NCBI RefSeq assembly: GCF_042686195.1
Contig: NZ_JBHUOQ010000004.1
Coordinates: 124,001 to 188,000 of the forward strand
DNA length: 64,000 bases
Reading direction: 5' to 3'
From: Corticicoccus populi
GTDB taxonomy: Bacteria; Bacillota; Bacilli; Staphylococcales; Salinicoccaceae
The translations under genes were made by a program, and so were the position numbers. Below the pieces are notes generated by a model. The model ran no database searches. It saw only the letters and a program-made list of their open reading frames with translations, and had not been told where the DNA came from. The stretch's first letter is position 1; each line of letters starts with the position of its first letter. Below, piece after piece: positions 8,738-17,855 of this stretch.

Positions 8738-9697
8738 ATGAATGTAACTGAGTCACTCAATGAATTTAAAAATGAAATCGGAAAAGTCATAATCGGTCAG
8801 GAAAAAATCATTGATCTTATCTTTATCAGCCTGATACAGGGCGGACATATTCTTTTTGAAAGTGTTCCGGGTACAGGTAAAACTGCACTCTCAAAATCGA
8901 TTGCCGGAGCAATTGGCGGAGATTTTTCAAGAATACAGTTTACACCTGATATTCTCCCAAGTGATATCACAGGTCTCAACATCTATAACCCGAAAACACA
9001 TGATTTCGAACTTCAGATAGGTCCTGTCGATACTAATATACTGCTGGCAGATGAGATTAACCGCGCAACGCCCCGGAGCCAGTCTGCACTTCTCGAAGTA
9101 ATGGAAGAAAAACAGGTGACAATAGACGGCAGGACGATACCTATTAAATCACCTTTCATTGTTCTGGCAACTCAGAACCCAATCGAATCCAGGCAGGGTA
9201 CATTCGACCTTCCCGAAGCACAGATGGACAGATTTTTCATGAAAATTTCTTTGGGATATCCTTCAAAAGAAAACGAGTTAATGATGATGGACATCCACCG
9301 TCATTCAAATGTATCCAACGATATCAAAGCCGTCTTCACAATCGATGATATCCTTCAGCTTCAAAAAGAAGCAGAAGAAATAGAAGTGAATCAGACTGTA
9401 AAAAATTACATTATCGATCTTATTAATCAGACAAGAAGCCATGAACATATTGAACTTGGTGTATCACCCCGCGGTACTTTGGCTTTAATGCGTGCGAGCA
9501 TTGGTATTGCGCTCATTAACAACCGTGATTATGTAACACCTGATGACGTAAAGTATATCGCTCCATTCGTACTGTCCCACCGGATTATTCTCAATATAGA
9601 AGGAATGACACTCAAAACACCTTCACAGGTCATAGATAATATTTTGAAACAGACAGAAGTCCCAGTGGAATATGGTGTTGCCCGTGATGAAGTATAA
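8738..9697 (+). CDS. MoxR family AAA+ ATPase
   Basis: This is a 319-residue AAA+ ATPase of the MoxR/RavA type. The Walker A motif is VPGTGKTALS (about 42-51), the Walker B motif is ILLADEINRATPRSQSALLE, and sensor 1 is VLATQNPIE. MoxR proteins are thought to act as chaperones that activate or mature partner proteins, often ones with VWA or DUF58 domains. It is first in a three-gene operon, overlapping the DUF58 gene by 11 bases, which is the classic MoxR-DUF58 arrangement. An AAAGGGG ribosome site lies upstream. Confidence 0.92.
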   Translation: MNVTESLNEFKNEIGKVIIGQEKIIDLIFISLIQGGHILFESVPGTGKTALSKSIAGAIGGDFSRIQFTPDILPSDITGLNIYNPKTHDFELQIGPVDTNILLADEINRATPRSQSALLEVMEEKQVTIDGRTIPIKSPFIVLATQNPIESRQGTFDLPEAQMDRFFMKISLGYPSKENELMMMDIHRHSNVSNDIKAVFTIDDILQLQKEAEEIEVNQTVKNYIIDLINQTRSHEHIELGVSPRGTLALMRASIGIALINNRDYVTPDDVKYIAPFVLSHRIILNIEGMTLKTPSQVIDNILKQTEVPVEYGVARDEV

Positions 9698-10889
9698 AGT
9701 AAATCATACCGAATCCAGCTTATACACGTCATTGATGGTCATTGTATTTATTCTTATACTGGCGCACAGCTTTTATGCCGGAGATGTAAATATATATTTA
9801 GTCCTGATTATTTCGCTCCTGCTCACTGTATTTATGTTCAACTATGTTTATGAAAAACATGTCGCAAAACACTTGAGGGTCGAGATTATTGATAAAGAAA
9901 TTCGAAAATATAAGGGACAGAATGGTACTTTAAGACTTCGTATCCGTCAGAACGGTATGGTTCCCATCCTTGGTGCCGGTATCACTGTCACATGTGGAGA
10001 TGACATTCAATTCAAGGAAGATTATTCACTTAAAATAAGAAATCAGTCCGAAACAAAATCCATTTTCTCAGTCTTTCAAAAAAGTGAATCGATTGTTGAA
10101 CTGCCGTTTACTGCTGCAGGCAGAGGGACCGCTAAAATTTCAAAAAGTGTCATCAGCATTCCGAGATTGTTCGGTTTCGGTTCTATCGTACTTGAGAGTA
10201 CCGGCCGTTCTGATCATGAAATTATTATTTATCCCGATTATCTCGCTTTTCACACTGAAGAGTTAAAGTCACAAATGAAACAGGGCGCATTTGCGAAAAA
10301 CCACTCATTGTTCTCAGACCCGCTGTTGACACAGGGAACAAGAGATTACGAGACAATGGATAATATAAGAGATATCCACTGGAAACTATCTGCCAAAAAC
10401 GGCGAACTGCGCACTAAAATTTATGAACAGACGACTGATATTTCATGGATGATTTTGATTAATCTGCGCTCAGAAAAAACATATGCTCCGCCTGCAAATA
10501 TTGAGGAGATATTTGAGAAACTCGCATTTTTGACACACTATGCGACAGAGAGAGGTATTCCGTACGGACTAATTTCAAATATGAAAACTTTTGACAGCAG
10601 TCATTTTTTCAAGCTGGAGAAGAGTTCAGGAAAAGCACATTATAAAAACACACTTGAAACACTCGCGCGCATCAAAACCGTGACATTCACAATCAGCTTC
10701 GATAATTTTTTAAGGCATGTAGCACACCATGAAAGCATCCCCACCCATATTATATTCACCGGGAAAACCGATCCTTTAATCATAGAGGAACTTGCCTATT
10801 TCAGCCGTAAAGGGGCTTCACTCTATCAGCTCGATGAACACGGTCTGGAAAAATACGACCTTTCAGGAAAGCGGGTGGTTAAATCATGA
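9687..10889 (+). CDS. DUF58 domain protein, MoxR partner
   Basis: This protein of about 400 residues has two membrane segments near the N-terminus (about 12-30 and 34-52). The rest is soluble, ending in a DUF58 domain. The domain signature is visible as RDYETMDNIRDIHWKLSAKNGEL near residues 215-240. DUF58 resembles a von Willebrand A fold and occurs almost always beside MoxR. The start is uncertain: the ATG at 9687 overlaps the moxR stop and has a GGTG site, while an in-frame ATG at 9672 lies too close to its candidate site. The next gene starts within an ATGA overlap. Confidence 0.85.
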   Translation: MKYKVNHTESSLYTSLMVIVFILILAHSFYAGDVNIYLVLIISLLLTVFMFNYVYEKHVAKHLRVEIIDKEIRKYKGQNGTLRLRIRQNGMVPILGAGITVTCGDDIQFKEDYSLKIRNQSETKSIFSVFQKSESIVELPFTAAGRGTAKISKSVISIPRLFGFGSIVLESTGRSDHEIIIYPDYLAFHTEELKSQMKQGAFAKNHSLFSDPLLTQGTRDYETMDNIRDIHWKLSAKNGELRTKIYEQTTDISWMILINLRSEKTYAPPANIEEIFEKLAFLTHYATERGIPYGLISNMKTFDSSHFFKLEKSSGKAHYKNTLETLARIKTVTFTISFDNFLRHVAHHESIPTHIIFTGKTDPLIIEELAYFSRKGASLYQLDEHGLEKYDLSGKRVVKS

Positions 10890-12064
10890 CACATTTAAAA
10901 TACCACCTGTTATTTGCACATAAATATTTAATAGAGATGTTTCCGCTACTTATGTTCGGTTCACTGTTAAATATTTTAAATACCGGAAATCATACACCGC
11001 ATATTACTTCAATGGTGATAATCTTCTTAGGTCAGCTGATTATCAGCCGGCTGATTGTGAAAAGATTTAATATCAGTTATGTTTATCTTTTAGTTCCTGT
11101 GTCGGCAGCGGCCATGTTCATGCTTGATTATTACTGGCTGACTGCTTTACTCATCCCTGCACTCAGTATTTATCGTCTGGAGCAGCTTCATGACAGTATC
11201 GAAAACACTTTGGAGCATGCCGCTATAGTCACTGCCTTCTCACTTCTGATACTTATCAATATGTTTCAGATTGGAGCGGCTGTACATTATATCAGTGTAT
11301 TCCATATTATTTTCATCGTTATGATTGTATTTTATTTTCTTGGAAAAATCATTGTTCTGCTTTCAGACAGCCGTTACAACACCGTTATTTCTGTTAAACT
11401 GTTTGCAGTACTCACCGTATTGGTAATTGCTTCCACAGCAGTAATCAGTTTTATTTACCCTGTCACAATCAGTGTCGTACACTTTATTACTTCGAGGCTT
11501 CTTTACGGTTTTTCAGTACTTATCAGTCCAATGTTTAATTGGTTTGAAAACCTTAACCTTGAACCGCCTGAAATTGAGGATGAAGAAACACAGTCTGAAC
11601 TTGGTGACGGTGAAATATTCACTCAGGAACCTTCAGAACCATTTTTATCAATCAACGGCGGGATGATAATCAGTATTTTACTCATTACTGCTGTCGTCAT
11701 TATCATCGTTCTATACTTTAAAAAGCGCGGTGCACTGCATAAAAATAATGAGAATCAACCATCACAGAATATATATAGAGAAAGCATTCAGAAAAAAGCA
11801 GAGAAGAAAAGAACGGTGCCTGACCACAGAGTACGAAAAGAATATTTTGATTTTGAAAAGTGGCTCGCGAAACAAAAGCTCGGCCGGTATCATGATGAAA
11901 CGATTAATGAATGGATTAAGCGTTTAAACCTTGAGTCGGTTATACCCGAAGAAGAAATCAACAATTATCTTCAATACCGTTATAAAGATACTGAGCTCAG
12001 TGATGAAGCATTCAAGGAGTTTAAAGATAACATTAAGATAATAAAGAAAAGGCTGTCCAAATAA
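10886..12064 (+). CDS. Membrane protein of the MoxR-DUF58 operon (DUF4129-like C-terminus)
   Basis: This 392-residue protein has about five or six membrane segments in the first 210 residues, an acidic extracytoplasmic stretch (PPEIEDEETQSELGDGE), another membrane helix (about 256-275) and a basic cytoplasmic tail. The tail (YFDFEKWLAKQK to the end) resembles a DUF4129-like domain, as found in the third protein of MoxR-DUF58-transglutaminase operons. No transglutaminase Cys-His-Asp domain is visible. It overlaps the DUF58 gene by 4 bases (ATGA) and so is translationally coupled. Function is unknown; envelope maturation or stress is a common guess for such operons. Confidence 0.7.
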   Translation: MTHLKYHLLFAHKYLIEMFPLLMFGSLLNILNTGNHTPHITSMVIIFLGQLIISRLIVKRFNISYVYLLVPVSAAAMFMLDYYWLTALLIPALSIYRLEQLHDSIENTLEHAAIVTAFSLLILINMFQIGAAVHYISVFHIIFIVMIVFYFLGKIIVLLSDSRYNTVISVKLFAVLTVLVIASTAVISFIYPVTISVVHFITSRLLYGFSVLISPMFNWFENLNLEPPEIEDEETQSELGDGEIFTQEPSEPFLSINGGMIISILLITAVVIIIVLYFKKRGALHKNNENQPSQNIYRESIQKKAEKKRTVPDHRVRKEYFDFEKWLAKQKLGRYHDETINEWIKRLNLESVIPEEEINNYLQYRYKDTELSDEAFKEFKDNIKIIKKRLSK

Positions 12065-12100
12065 AAAATGCAGTTCCGAAAAACCGGAACTGCATTTTTT
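12063..12100. terminator. Bidirectional terminator between the MoxR operon and glnA
   Basis: A 16-bp perfect stem (12063-12078 with 12085-12100) has the core TGCAGTTCCG, a six-base loop, and six A/T residues on each side that form U-tracts in both directions. Confidence 0.95.
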
Positions 12101-12103
12101 ATA

Positions 12104-13441
12104 TTAATACTGGTTTAAGTACTGCTGTAATTCCCACTCAGAAACCTGAGAACGGTACATATCCCACTCAATACTCTTATTCACATGGAACTGTCTGTAA
12201 ATGTGTTCACCGAGGGCATCACGGATAACACCATTTTCTCTCAATGCCTTCAATGCCGTGTAAAGTGTAGATGGCAGATCTTCAACACCTACAGCTTCTC
12301 TTTCCTCACGGGACATTTCATAAATGTTCTCGTTAACCGGTGCCGGCAGTTCAATTTTATTTTTAATGCCGTCAAGTCCGGCTTTTAAAATAACTGCAAG
12401 TGCCAGGTAAGGGTTCGCTGACGGGTCTACTGAACGCACTTCAGCACGTGTTGACAACCCGCGTGAAGAAGGGATTCTGAGTAACGGCGAACGGTTTCTT
12501 CCACTCCATGCAATATAGCTTGGCGCTTCATAACCAGGTACCAGACGCTTATATGAGTTTACAAGCGGGTTTGTTACTGCTGTAAAACCTCTGGCATGCT
12601 TTAGAACACCTGCCATGAAGTATCTCATGTCTTCGCTTAAGCCCATTTCATCATTTTCATCAAAGAATGCATTCTCTTTACCGTCAAATAATGATACGTT
12701 AAAGTGCATTCCGTTACCGTTGATTCCATGAAGCGGTTTCGGCATAAATGTCGCATGCAGATTATGTTTTCTTGCAACAGTTTTAACAACAAGTTTAAAT
12801 GTCTGGATATTATCACACGCTGTTAAAGCATCTGCATATTTAAAGTCAATTTCGTGCTGTCCCTGTGCTACTTCGTGGTGGGATGCTTCAATATCAAAGC
12901 CCATGTCTTCAAGTTCAAGAACGATATCACGACGGCAGTTTTCACCTAAATCCGTCGGTGCCAGGTCGAAATAACCGCCCTGGTCATTTAATTCAGTCGT
13001 AGGGTTGCCATTCTCATCGAGCTTAAACAGGAAGAATTCAGGTTCCGGTCCAAGATTGAATGCTGAGAAGCCCATTTCTTCCATTTCTTCCAGTACACGT
13101 TTTAAGTTTGTACGCGGATCTCCTACAAACGGCTTTTGATCAACGCCGTAGATGTCACAGATTAAACGGGCAACTTTCCCTTTTCCTGCAGTCCACGGGA
13201 AAATAGTCCATGTGTTGTAGTCCGGTCTTAAGTACATATCTGATTCTTCAATACGTACAAAACCTTCGATAGATGATCCGTCAAACATCATTTCCCCATC
13301 CAACGCTTTGTCCAACTGACCGATCGGCAGTTCCACATTTTTAATTGTTCCTAAAATATCTGTAAACTGTAACCGGATGTAACGTACGTTTTCTTCTTCT
13401 GCAATTCGCTTAATGTCTTCTCTTGTGAATTCATTCTTCAT
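12104..13441 (-). CDS. glnA: Glutamine synthetase type I-alpha
   Basis: GlnA makes glutamine from glutamate, ammonia and ATP. The 445-residue protein shows the GSI landmarks MFDGSSIEGF, GPEPEFFLF, HHEVAQGQHEIDF, NGNGMHFNVS and GRNRSPLLRIP. It lacks the tyrosine adenylylation loop of type I-beta enzymes, as expected for Firmicutes, where feedback-inhibited GlnA also controls GlnR. It lies 26 bases downstream of glnR in one operon. A GGAGAGTGACAGT stretch precedes the ATG. A bidirectional terminator follows the stop. Confidence 0.97.
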   Translation of the reverse strand: MKNEFTREDIKRIAEEENVRYIRLQFTDILGTIKNVELPIGQLDKALDGEMMFDGSSIEGFVRIEESDMYLRPDYNTWTIFPWTAGKGKVARLICDIYGVDQKPFVGDPRTNLKRVLEEMEEMGFSAFNLGPEPEFFLFKLDENGNPTTELNDQGGYFDLAPTDLGENCRRDIVLELEDMGFDIEASHHEVAQGQHEIDFKYADALTACDNIQTFKLVVKTVARKHNLHATFMPKPLHGINGNGMHFNVSLFDGKENAFFDENDEMGLSEDMRYFMAGVLKHARGFTAVTNPLVNSYKRLVPGYEAPSYIAWSGRNRSPLLRIPSSRGLSTRAEVRSVDPSANPYLALAVILKAGLDGIKNKIELPAPVNENIYEMSREEREAVGVEDLPSTLYTALKALRENGVIRDALGEHIYRQFHVNKSIEWDMYRSQVSEWELQQYLNQY

Positions 13442-13467
13442 AACTTACTGTCACTCTCCTAAAATAG

Positions 13468-13800
13468 TTATTGGAAAAATCTCGATAAATCTCCACGGTT
13501 TAAAAGCGGGTTATAATATTCATGATGCTTGAGCACTTCAGGGGACCTCAGTTTCTCAGGCTCATTCAAAATTTCTCCTATACGTTTCATCGTAAAGCCT
13601 TTTTCCATGTATGTCTGTATCTGGAGCAGGCGGTCCAGGTCATTCATCGAAAAAAGCCTGTGATTTCCTGTACTTCTTTCTGGAGAAATTAAATTTAATG
13701 ACTCATAATATCTAATCTGCCTTGCTGTGAGATCGGTTAATTTCATTGCAGATGACATCGGAAAAATTGGAGTATTTCGTCGCATTCTATCCTGATTCAT
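13468..13800 (-). CDS. glnR: Glutamine synthetase repressor, MerR family
   Basis: GlnR is the nitrogen repressor that binds DNA when stimulated by feedback-inhibited glutamine synthetase. The 110-residue protein has a MerR-type winged helix: FPMSSAMKLTDLTARQIRYYESLNLISPERS (about 14-44) followed by NHRLFSMNDLDRLLQI. The C-terminus keeps the NRGDLSRFF tail seen in staphylococcal GlnR. It is slightly shorter than homologues (about 120-135 residues). GAGGGGG precedes the ATG. It heads the glnRA operon, with a perfect GlnR-type box upstream, so autoregulation is likely. Confidence 0.93.
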   Translation of the reverse strand: MNQDRMRRNTPIFPMSSAMKLTDLTARQIRYYESLNLISPERSTGNHRLFSMNDLDRLLQIQTYMEKGFTMKRIGEILNEPEKLRSPEVLKHHEYYNPLLNRGDLSRFFQ

Positions 13801-13859
13801 GGCAACCCCCTCAAGTCATGTTTTTATACTATCACAATAATTCTGAAAATACTAATTGA

Positions 13860-13876
13860 TGTAAGATAATCTAACA
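13860..13876 (-). promoter_or_regulatory. GlnR/TnrA box upstream of glnRA
   Basis: TGTAAGATAATCTAACA matches the GlnR/TnrA consensus TGTNA-N7-TNACA at every fixed position. It lies 60 bases upstream of the glnR start, just upstream of a GTATAA/TATAAA -10-like region near 13822-13830. This position suits nitrogen autoregulation. Only one clear copy is visible. Confidence 0.88.
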
Positions 13877-13953
13877 TGACCATTTTAAACCCCTCATATC
13901 ACGGTTTTGAAGTGCGAATAGATGTTAAAGTATACAAAAATTTTATTTTTAAA

Positions 13954-13986
13954 AATAAAAAAAACCAAATCAAAGATTGATTTGGT
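13954..13986 (-). terminator. Terminator of the SNF symporter gene
   Basis: On the minus strand ACCAAATCAA (13986-13977) pairs with TTGATTTGGT (13973-13964) around a three-base loop, followed by a run of T. A separate 20-base A/T palindrome lies just beyond it at 13941-13960. Confidence 0.88.
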
Positions 13987-13995
13987 CTCCGGTTT

Positions 13996-15342
13996 TTAAC
14001 CGCCTGGTGTGAAATTAACAATGAATACAATAATAATAATCAGGGGCAGGAGGAACTTCAGCATGAAGATCCATGTTTTAAACAACCACATATATTTACT
14101 ACCGTCGCTGACATTTACCTGAGCCATAGCCATACGTTTATCCATAATATAGCCTGTAAACACTGACGCGATTAAAGCACCGACAGGCAGAAGTATATTC
14201 GATACCAGGAAGTCCACATTGTCAAAAATGGTTCCTGCAAAAAATACAACATCATTCAGTACACCTTCAGAAAGTGCAGAAGGTACACCAATCAGAAATA
14301 TAATAGCCGCAAATATATAAGTGACTTTTTTCCGTTTTGATTCATCGCCTTTAATTGTGTTGGCTACATTGATTTCAATCATCGAGATGGATGAAGTGAC
14401 TGTAGCAAACAAAAATACCAGCAGAAATAATATATAAAACAGCATACCGAACGGAATCGCATTAAACACTTCCGGAATAACGACAAACACAAGTCCCGGA
14501 CCTTCAGCATTTTCGACATTTAAAGATGCAATTGCCGGGAAAATCGCAAGACCAGCCATAATTGAAATTGTAACGTTCATCAGTACGATATATAAAGCCG
14601 ATTTAGTCAGATTCTGTTTCTCATCCAGATAAGAAGCATATGTCATCATTGCTGTAACCCCGATACTTAATGCAAAAAATGATTGTCCCAGTGCAAAAAG
14701 AATCGCTTCTGTGGTAATTCCGCCGATGTCAGGTGTTAAGAAAAAGCTGACACCCTCCATCGCATTCGGAAGCGTAAGAGAACGGATGATGATAATGACA
14801 AATAATATAAACAGGAGCGGCATCATAATTTTAGAAGCACGTTCTATCCCCTGCTGAATACCCTGACCAACAATAACTGCAGTAAGCAGCATAAACGAAG
14901 CCTGCCCAAGCAGTGCATACAATGGGTTTGTAATCACTTCATTAAATGTCGCACCATAACTTGAGATATTCATTATATTCAATAAATCAGCACCTGCAAC
15001 AACTAAATAAATCAAAATCCATCCGCCTATAACACTGTAGAAACTGAGCAGGAACATCGTTGCAATATTTCCTACCCAGCCGAGCACGCGGTATCCTTTT
15101 TTCCCGCCTAAATATTCAAATCCGTCAATCGGATTCCGTCCACTTGCGCGGCCGATTACAAACTCTGATAATAACAGCGGCAGACCGACTACTAATGTAA
15201 AAATTAAAAATACTAATAAAAAGGCGCCGCCGCCGTGCTCTGCTGTCATATATGGAAAACGCCACAGCGCTCCAAGTCCAATCGCAGAACCCGCTGCTGC
15301 CAGTATAAATCCTAATTTCGAGCCCCATTTTGACTGCTCCAT
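13996..15342 (-). CDS. Sodium-dependent symporter, neurotransmitter:sodium symporter (SNF) family
   Basis: This 448-residue polytopic membrane protein belongs to the LeuT/SNF family. It begins MEQSKWGSKLGFILAAAGSA and continues IGLGALWRFPYM, the unwound TM1 region that binds Na+ and substrate. It then has HGGGAFLLVF and the NPIDGFEYLGG loop, with about 11-12 membrane helices. It probably imports an amino acid with Na+; the substrate cannot be read. The ATG at 15342 is chosen for its GGAGG site; a longer frame reaches 15384 without one. It is monocistronic. Confidence 0.9.
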   Translation of the reverse strand: MEQSKWGSKLGFILAAAGSAIGLGALWRFPYMTAEHGGGAFLLVFLIFTLVVGLPLLLSEFVIGRASGRNPIDGFEYLGGKKGYRVLGWVGNIATMFLLSFYSVIGGWILIYLVVAGADLLNIMNISSYGATFNEVITNPLYALLGQASFMLLTAVIVGQGIQQGIERASKIMMPLLFILFVIIIIRSLTLPNAMEGVSFFLTPDIGGITTEAILFALGQSFFALSIGVTAMMTYASYLDEKQNLTKSALYIVLMNVTISIMAGLAIFPAIASLNVENAEGPGLVFVVIPEVFNAIPFGMLFYILFLLVFLFATVTSSISMIEINVANTIKGDESKRKKVTYIFAAIIFLIGVPSALSEGVLNDVVFFAGTIFDNVDFLVSNILLPVGALIASVFTGYIMDKRMAMAQVNVSDGSKYMWLFKTWIFMLKFLLPLIIIIVFIVNFTPGG

Positions 15343-15423
15343 TAACTTTCCTCCATTTCTCTTTTTCGATATTGTACCATACAAAACAAGGGAAAGTTTT
15401 TTGAATATTACATGATTTTACAT

Positions 15424-15450
15424 AAAAAAGAAGCTGCATGATGCAGCCTC
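15424..15450 (-). terminator. Terminator of the fdhF-like gene
   Basis: On the minus strand GAGGCTGCAT (15450-15441) pairs with ATGCAGCTTC (15439-15430), including one G-U pair, followed by six T residues. Confidence 0.88.
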
Positions 15451-15462
15451 TCAATAGCTTAC

Positions 15463-17820
15463 TTAATTCGGATTGTCTTCAAGGTCAGGAACCGGCTTTT
15501 CATAATACTGCCGGTCTTTATTTGCATTAAAGTGGTCTGCCTTCTCAAGCTTCACATCAGTCACGTAATCCGGCATTTCTACAAAGCTTTCATAAATCCC
15601 TTTTTCAACGAGGAAATTGCCTTCAGGGAACTGAACACCGAGATTGCCGTCTTTAATATCGGCGAATTTCACAAACCCCTGGAACACGCCGTTCTGATTG
15701 TAGAGCACAACCGCTTCTCCTTCATCGACACCCTGACGTTTTCCGTCCCTCTCACTAATCAGGACATCATAACGCCCCATATGGTTGAACGCATCCTTAC
15801 TGCCGTATACCATGGAATTAAACTGCTTGCCCCGTCTCATCAGAAGCTTATACTCTCCTGCTTTTGCGTTATTATCCGGGATATCCATGCTGATTAAATT
15901 TGCCCTGCCGTCAGGCGTCGGACATATGCCGTCTTCACACAGCCATGCACCACCGTATTGATATACATCGCCGGCCTTTTTCAAATACTGCACCCCGTCA
16001 TATTGAGGGTGTGCCTTCGCAATCTCTTCACGAATTTCCTGACCGGATTTAAAATCAATTAAATGCGCCGCCTCAGGTTTCACCCTTTTAGCCAGATCAA
16101 CATATATCTTCCATTCACTGCGTGATTCAGCAATCCGGTTGCGGTTCCCTTCAATTTCAGGGGAGAAATAAACCATCCGTTCAGTCGATGTGGATAATCC
16201 GCCGCCGTCCTGCTCATAACGTGTTTTCGCAGGAAGCACAACTACTGTTTCCTTCGCATCAAGAAGGGTTGATGTGTTCAAAATAATATCCTGATGGACT
16301 CTGACCTCTAAGTTTTCAAGCGCCGACTTCACAAAGTTCGGATCCGGCATTGTTTCAAGGAAATTACCGCCGGACATATAGTACAGTTTGAGCTTTCTTT
16401 CACTGTCTTCCGGAAGCATCGCATTTTCAATTGTCACACCCACTGAATCTCCCGGCCACTCCGGCAGATTAAAGCCCCATAAACCTTCAATGCGTTTTGT
16501 ATTCTCTTCATTGTAATCGCCGCCCGGGAGAGAGAACGGGTCGGCACCCATCTCTCCTGAGCCCTGTACACTTGAATGACCGCGAAGCGGCATCAGACCA
16601 TTATGTTTTCGACCAAGCCATCCTCGGAGAAGCGCAAGGTTCGCCACCTGTGAGATATTATCTGTCGCATGCTTATGCATTGTCAGGCCGAGTGCCCATA
16701 CCATCACACCATTTCTCGACCCTGCAAGTAAGTTCGAAAGTTCAATAATCCGCTCTTTAGAAACACCCGATGACTGAACGATATGTTCCCATGACTGGTT
16801 GATGACAGTTTCTTTCAGTTCATCGTAATTATTGACATGCGTCTGAACAAACTGATGATTTACTGCAGAACCTTCCACTTCTTCCTCCATATCAAACCAG
16901 TGCTTCATAATACCGTGCATCATCGCAATATCTCCGCCGATATTTACCTCATAAAAATCATCCGCAATTTTAGTACCGAAGAGTGCTGACTCCACTACAG
17001 ACGGCACCCAGTAATTTTCCATCGCAGGTTCTCTGTACGGATTAATCACAATAATTTTTGTACCGCGCTTTTTGGCTTCCATCATATACTTTGTAGAGAC
17101 GGGTGATGCATTCGATGCCACACTCCCCCAGAATACAAGCACATCTGTTCCAAGCCAGTCCTGATAGTTACATGTTGATGCCCCGACACCGACAGAGCGC
17201 TTTAATGCCGACTTACTCGGCGAATGGCAGATACGTGAAGCATTATCGATGTGATTCGTCTCTAAGTACCTTGCGATTTTAGATGCCGTATAGTATGACT
17301 CATTCGTAATTCCTCTGCTCGTTAAATAAAAAGCAAACTGCTTCGGATCAAGTGACTTCATCTTATCTGAAACAACCGTCATGGCCTCATCCCAGGATAC
17401 CCGCTTGAACTTACGGTCTCCTTTTTTTCGAACCATTGGGTAAGGAACTCTTCCAAGCTCCCTGAGCTCCGCACTGCTTAATTTTCTAAGTTCGTCAATG
17501 TCCTGGTGAAGCATTTCAGGTTTAATCGGCGGCGCCGTATTCAGTCTGAGAACATTAAAACGGGTGGTGCATACGTGCGGTCCGTTCAAAGTCTGGTCCT
17601 GAAGCCCTCCGACACCAAGCGCACAGCCGTCACACACACCTTTTAAAATGATATTCTTTGCATAGTTCAAATTGTCTTTATTCTTCCAGGCAATCTTCGC
17701 AGAATCAATCATATGCCGCGGCTTCACTTTCGTTACACCGAACGGAATCGGACTGACCCATAAACTCTTATCCCATTTTTTCGTCTTATTAATTGGACCC
17801 GGGTGCAATGTTCTGCCCAT
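15463..17820 (-). CDS. FdhF/YdeP-family molybdopterin oxidoreductase (formate dehydrogenase-like)
   Basis: This 785-residue protein is a single-subunit molybdopterin oxidoreductase. Near residue 63 is CDGCALGVGG, the cysteine motif of the FdhF/YdeP subfamily. MGD-binding features follow (TSRGITNESYY, RICHSPSKSALKRSVG, VFWGSVASNASPVSTK, INPYREPA), and the C-terminus holds the molydopterin dinucleotide-binding domain (LLMRRGKQFNSMVYG). Formate oxidation is the usual annotation, though YdeP-type enzymes are linked to acid resistance and their true substrate is not settled. AAGGGGGAA precedes the ATG. The OFA transporter lies directly upstream in the same direction (35-base gap), and fdhD is divergent beyond it. 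Confidence 0.88.
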   Translation of the reverse strand: MGRTLHPGPINKTKKWDKSLWVSPIPFGVTKVKPRHMIDSAKIAWKNKDNLNYAKNIILKGVCDGCALGVGGLQDQTLNGPHVCTTRFNVLRLNTAPPIKPEMLHQDIDELRKLSSAELRELGRVPYPMVRKKGDRKFKRVSWDEAMTVVSDKMKSLDPKQFAFYLTSRGITNESYYTASKIARYLETNHIDNASRICHSPSKSALKRSVGVGASTCNYQDWLGTDVLVFWGSVASNASPVSTKYMMEAKKRGTKIIVINPYREPAMENYWVPSVVESALFGTKIADDFYEVNIGGDIAMMHGIMKHWFDMEEEVEGSAVNHQFVQTHVNNYDELKETVINQSWEHIVQSSGVSKERIIELSNLLAGSRNGVMVWALGLTMHKHATDNISQVANLALLRGWLGRKHNGLMPLRGHSSVQGSGEMGADPFSLPGGDYNEENTKRIEGLWGFNLPEWPGDSVGVTIENAMLPEDSERKLKLYYMSGGNFLETMPDPNFVKSALENLEVRVHQDIILNTSTLLDAKETVVVLPAKTRYEQDGGGLSTSTERMVYFSPEIEGNRNRIAESRSEWKIYVDLAKRVKPEAAHLIDFKSGQEIREEIAKAHPQYDGVQYLKKAGDVYQYGGAWLCEDGICPTPDGRANLISMDIPDNNAKAGEYKLLMRRGKQFNSMVYGSKDAFNHMGRYDVLISERDGKRQGVDEGEAVVLYNQNGVFQGFVKFADIKDGNLGVQFPEGNFLVEKGIYESFVEMPDYVTDVKLEKADHFNANKDRQYYEKPVPDLEDNPN

Positions 17821-17855
17821 AAAACGTTCCCCCTTGAATTATATTTTCATTTCTT

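Noticed and set aside
13941..13960. 20-base A/T palindrome near the SNF terminator as an operator
   Set aside because: It consists only of A and T and lies next to the U-run of a terminator; low-complexity sequence explains it.
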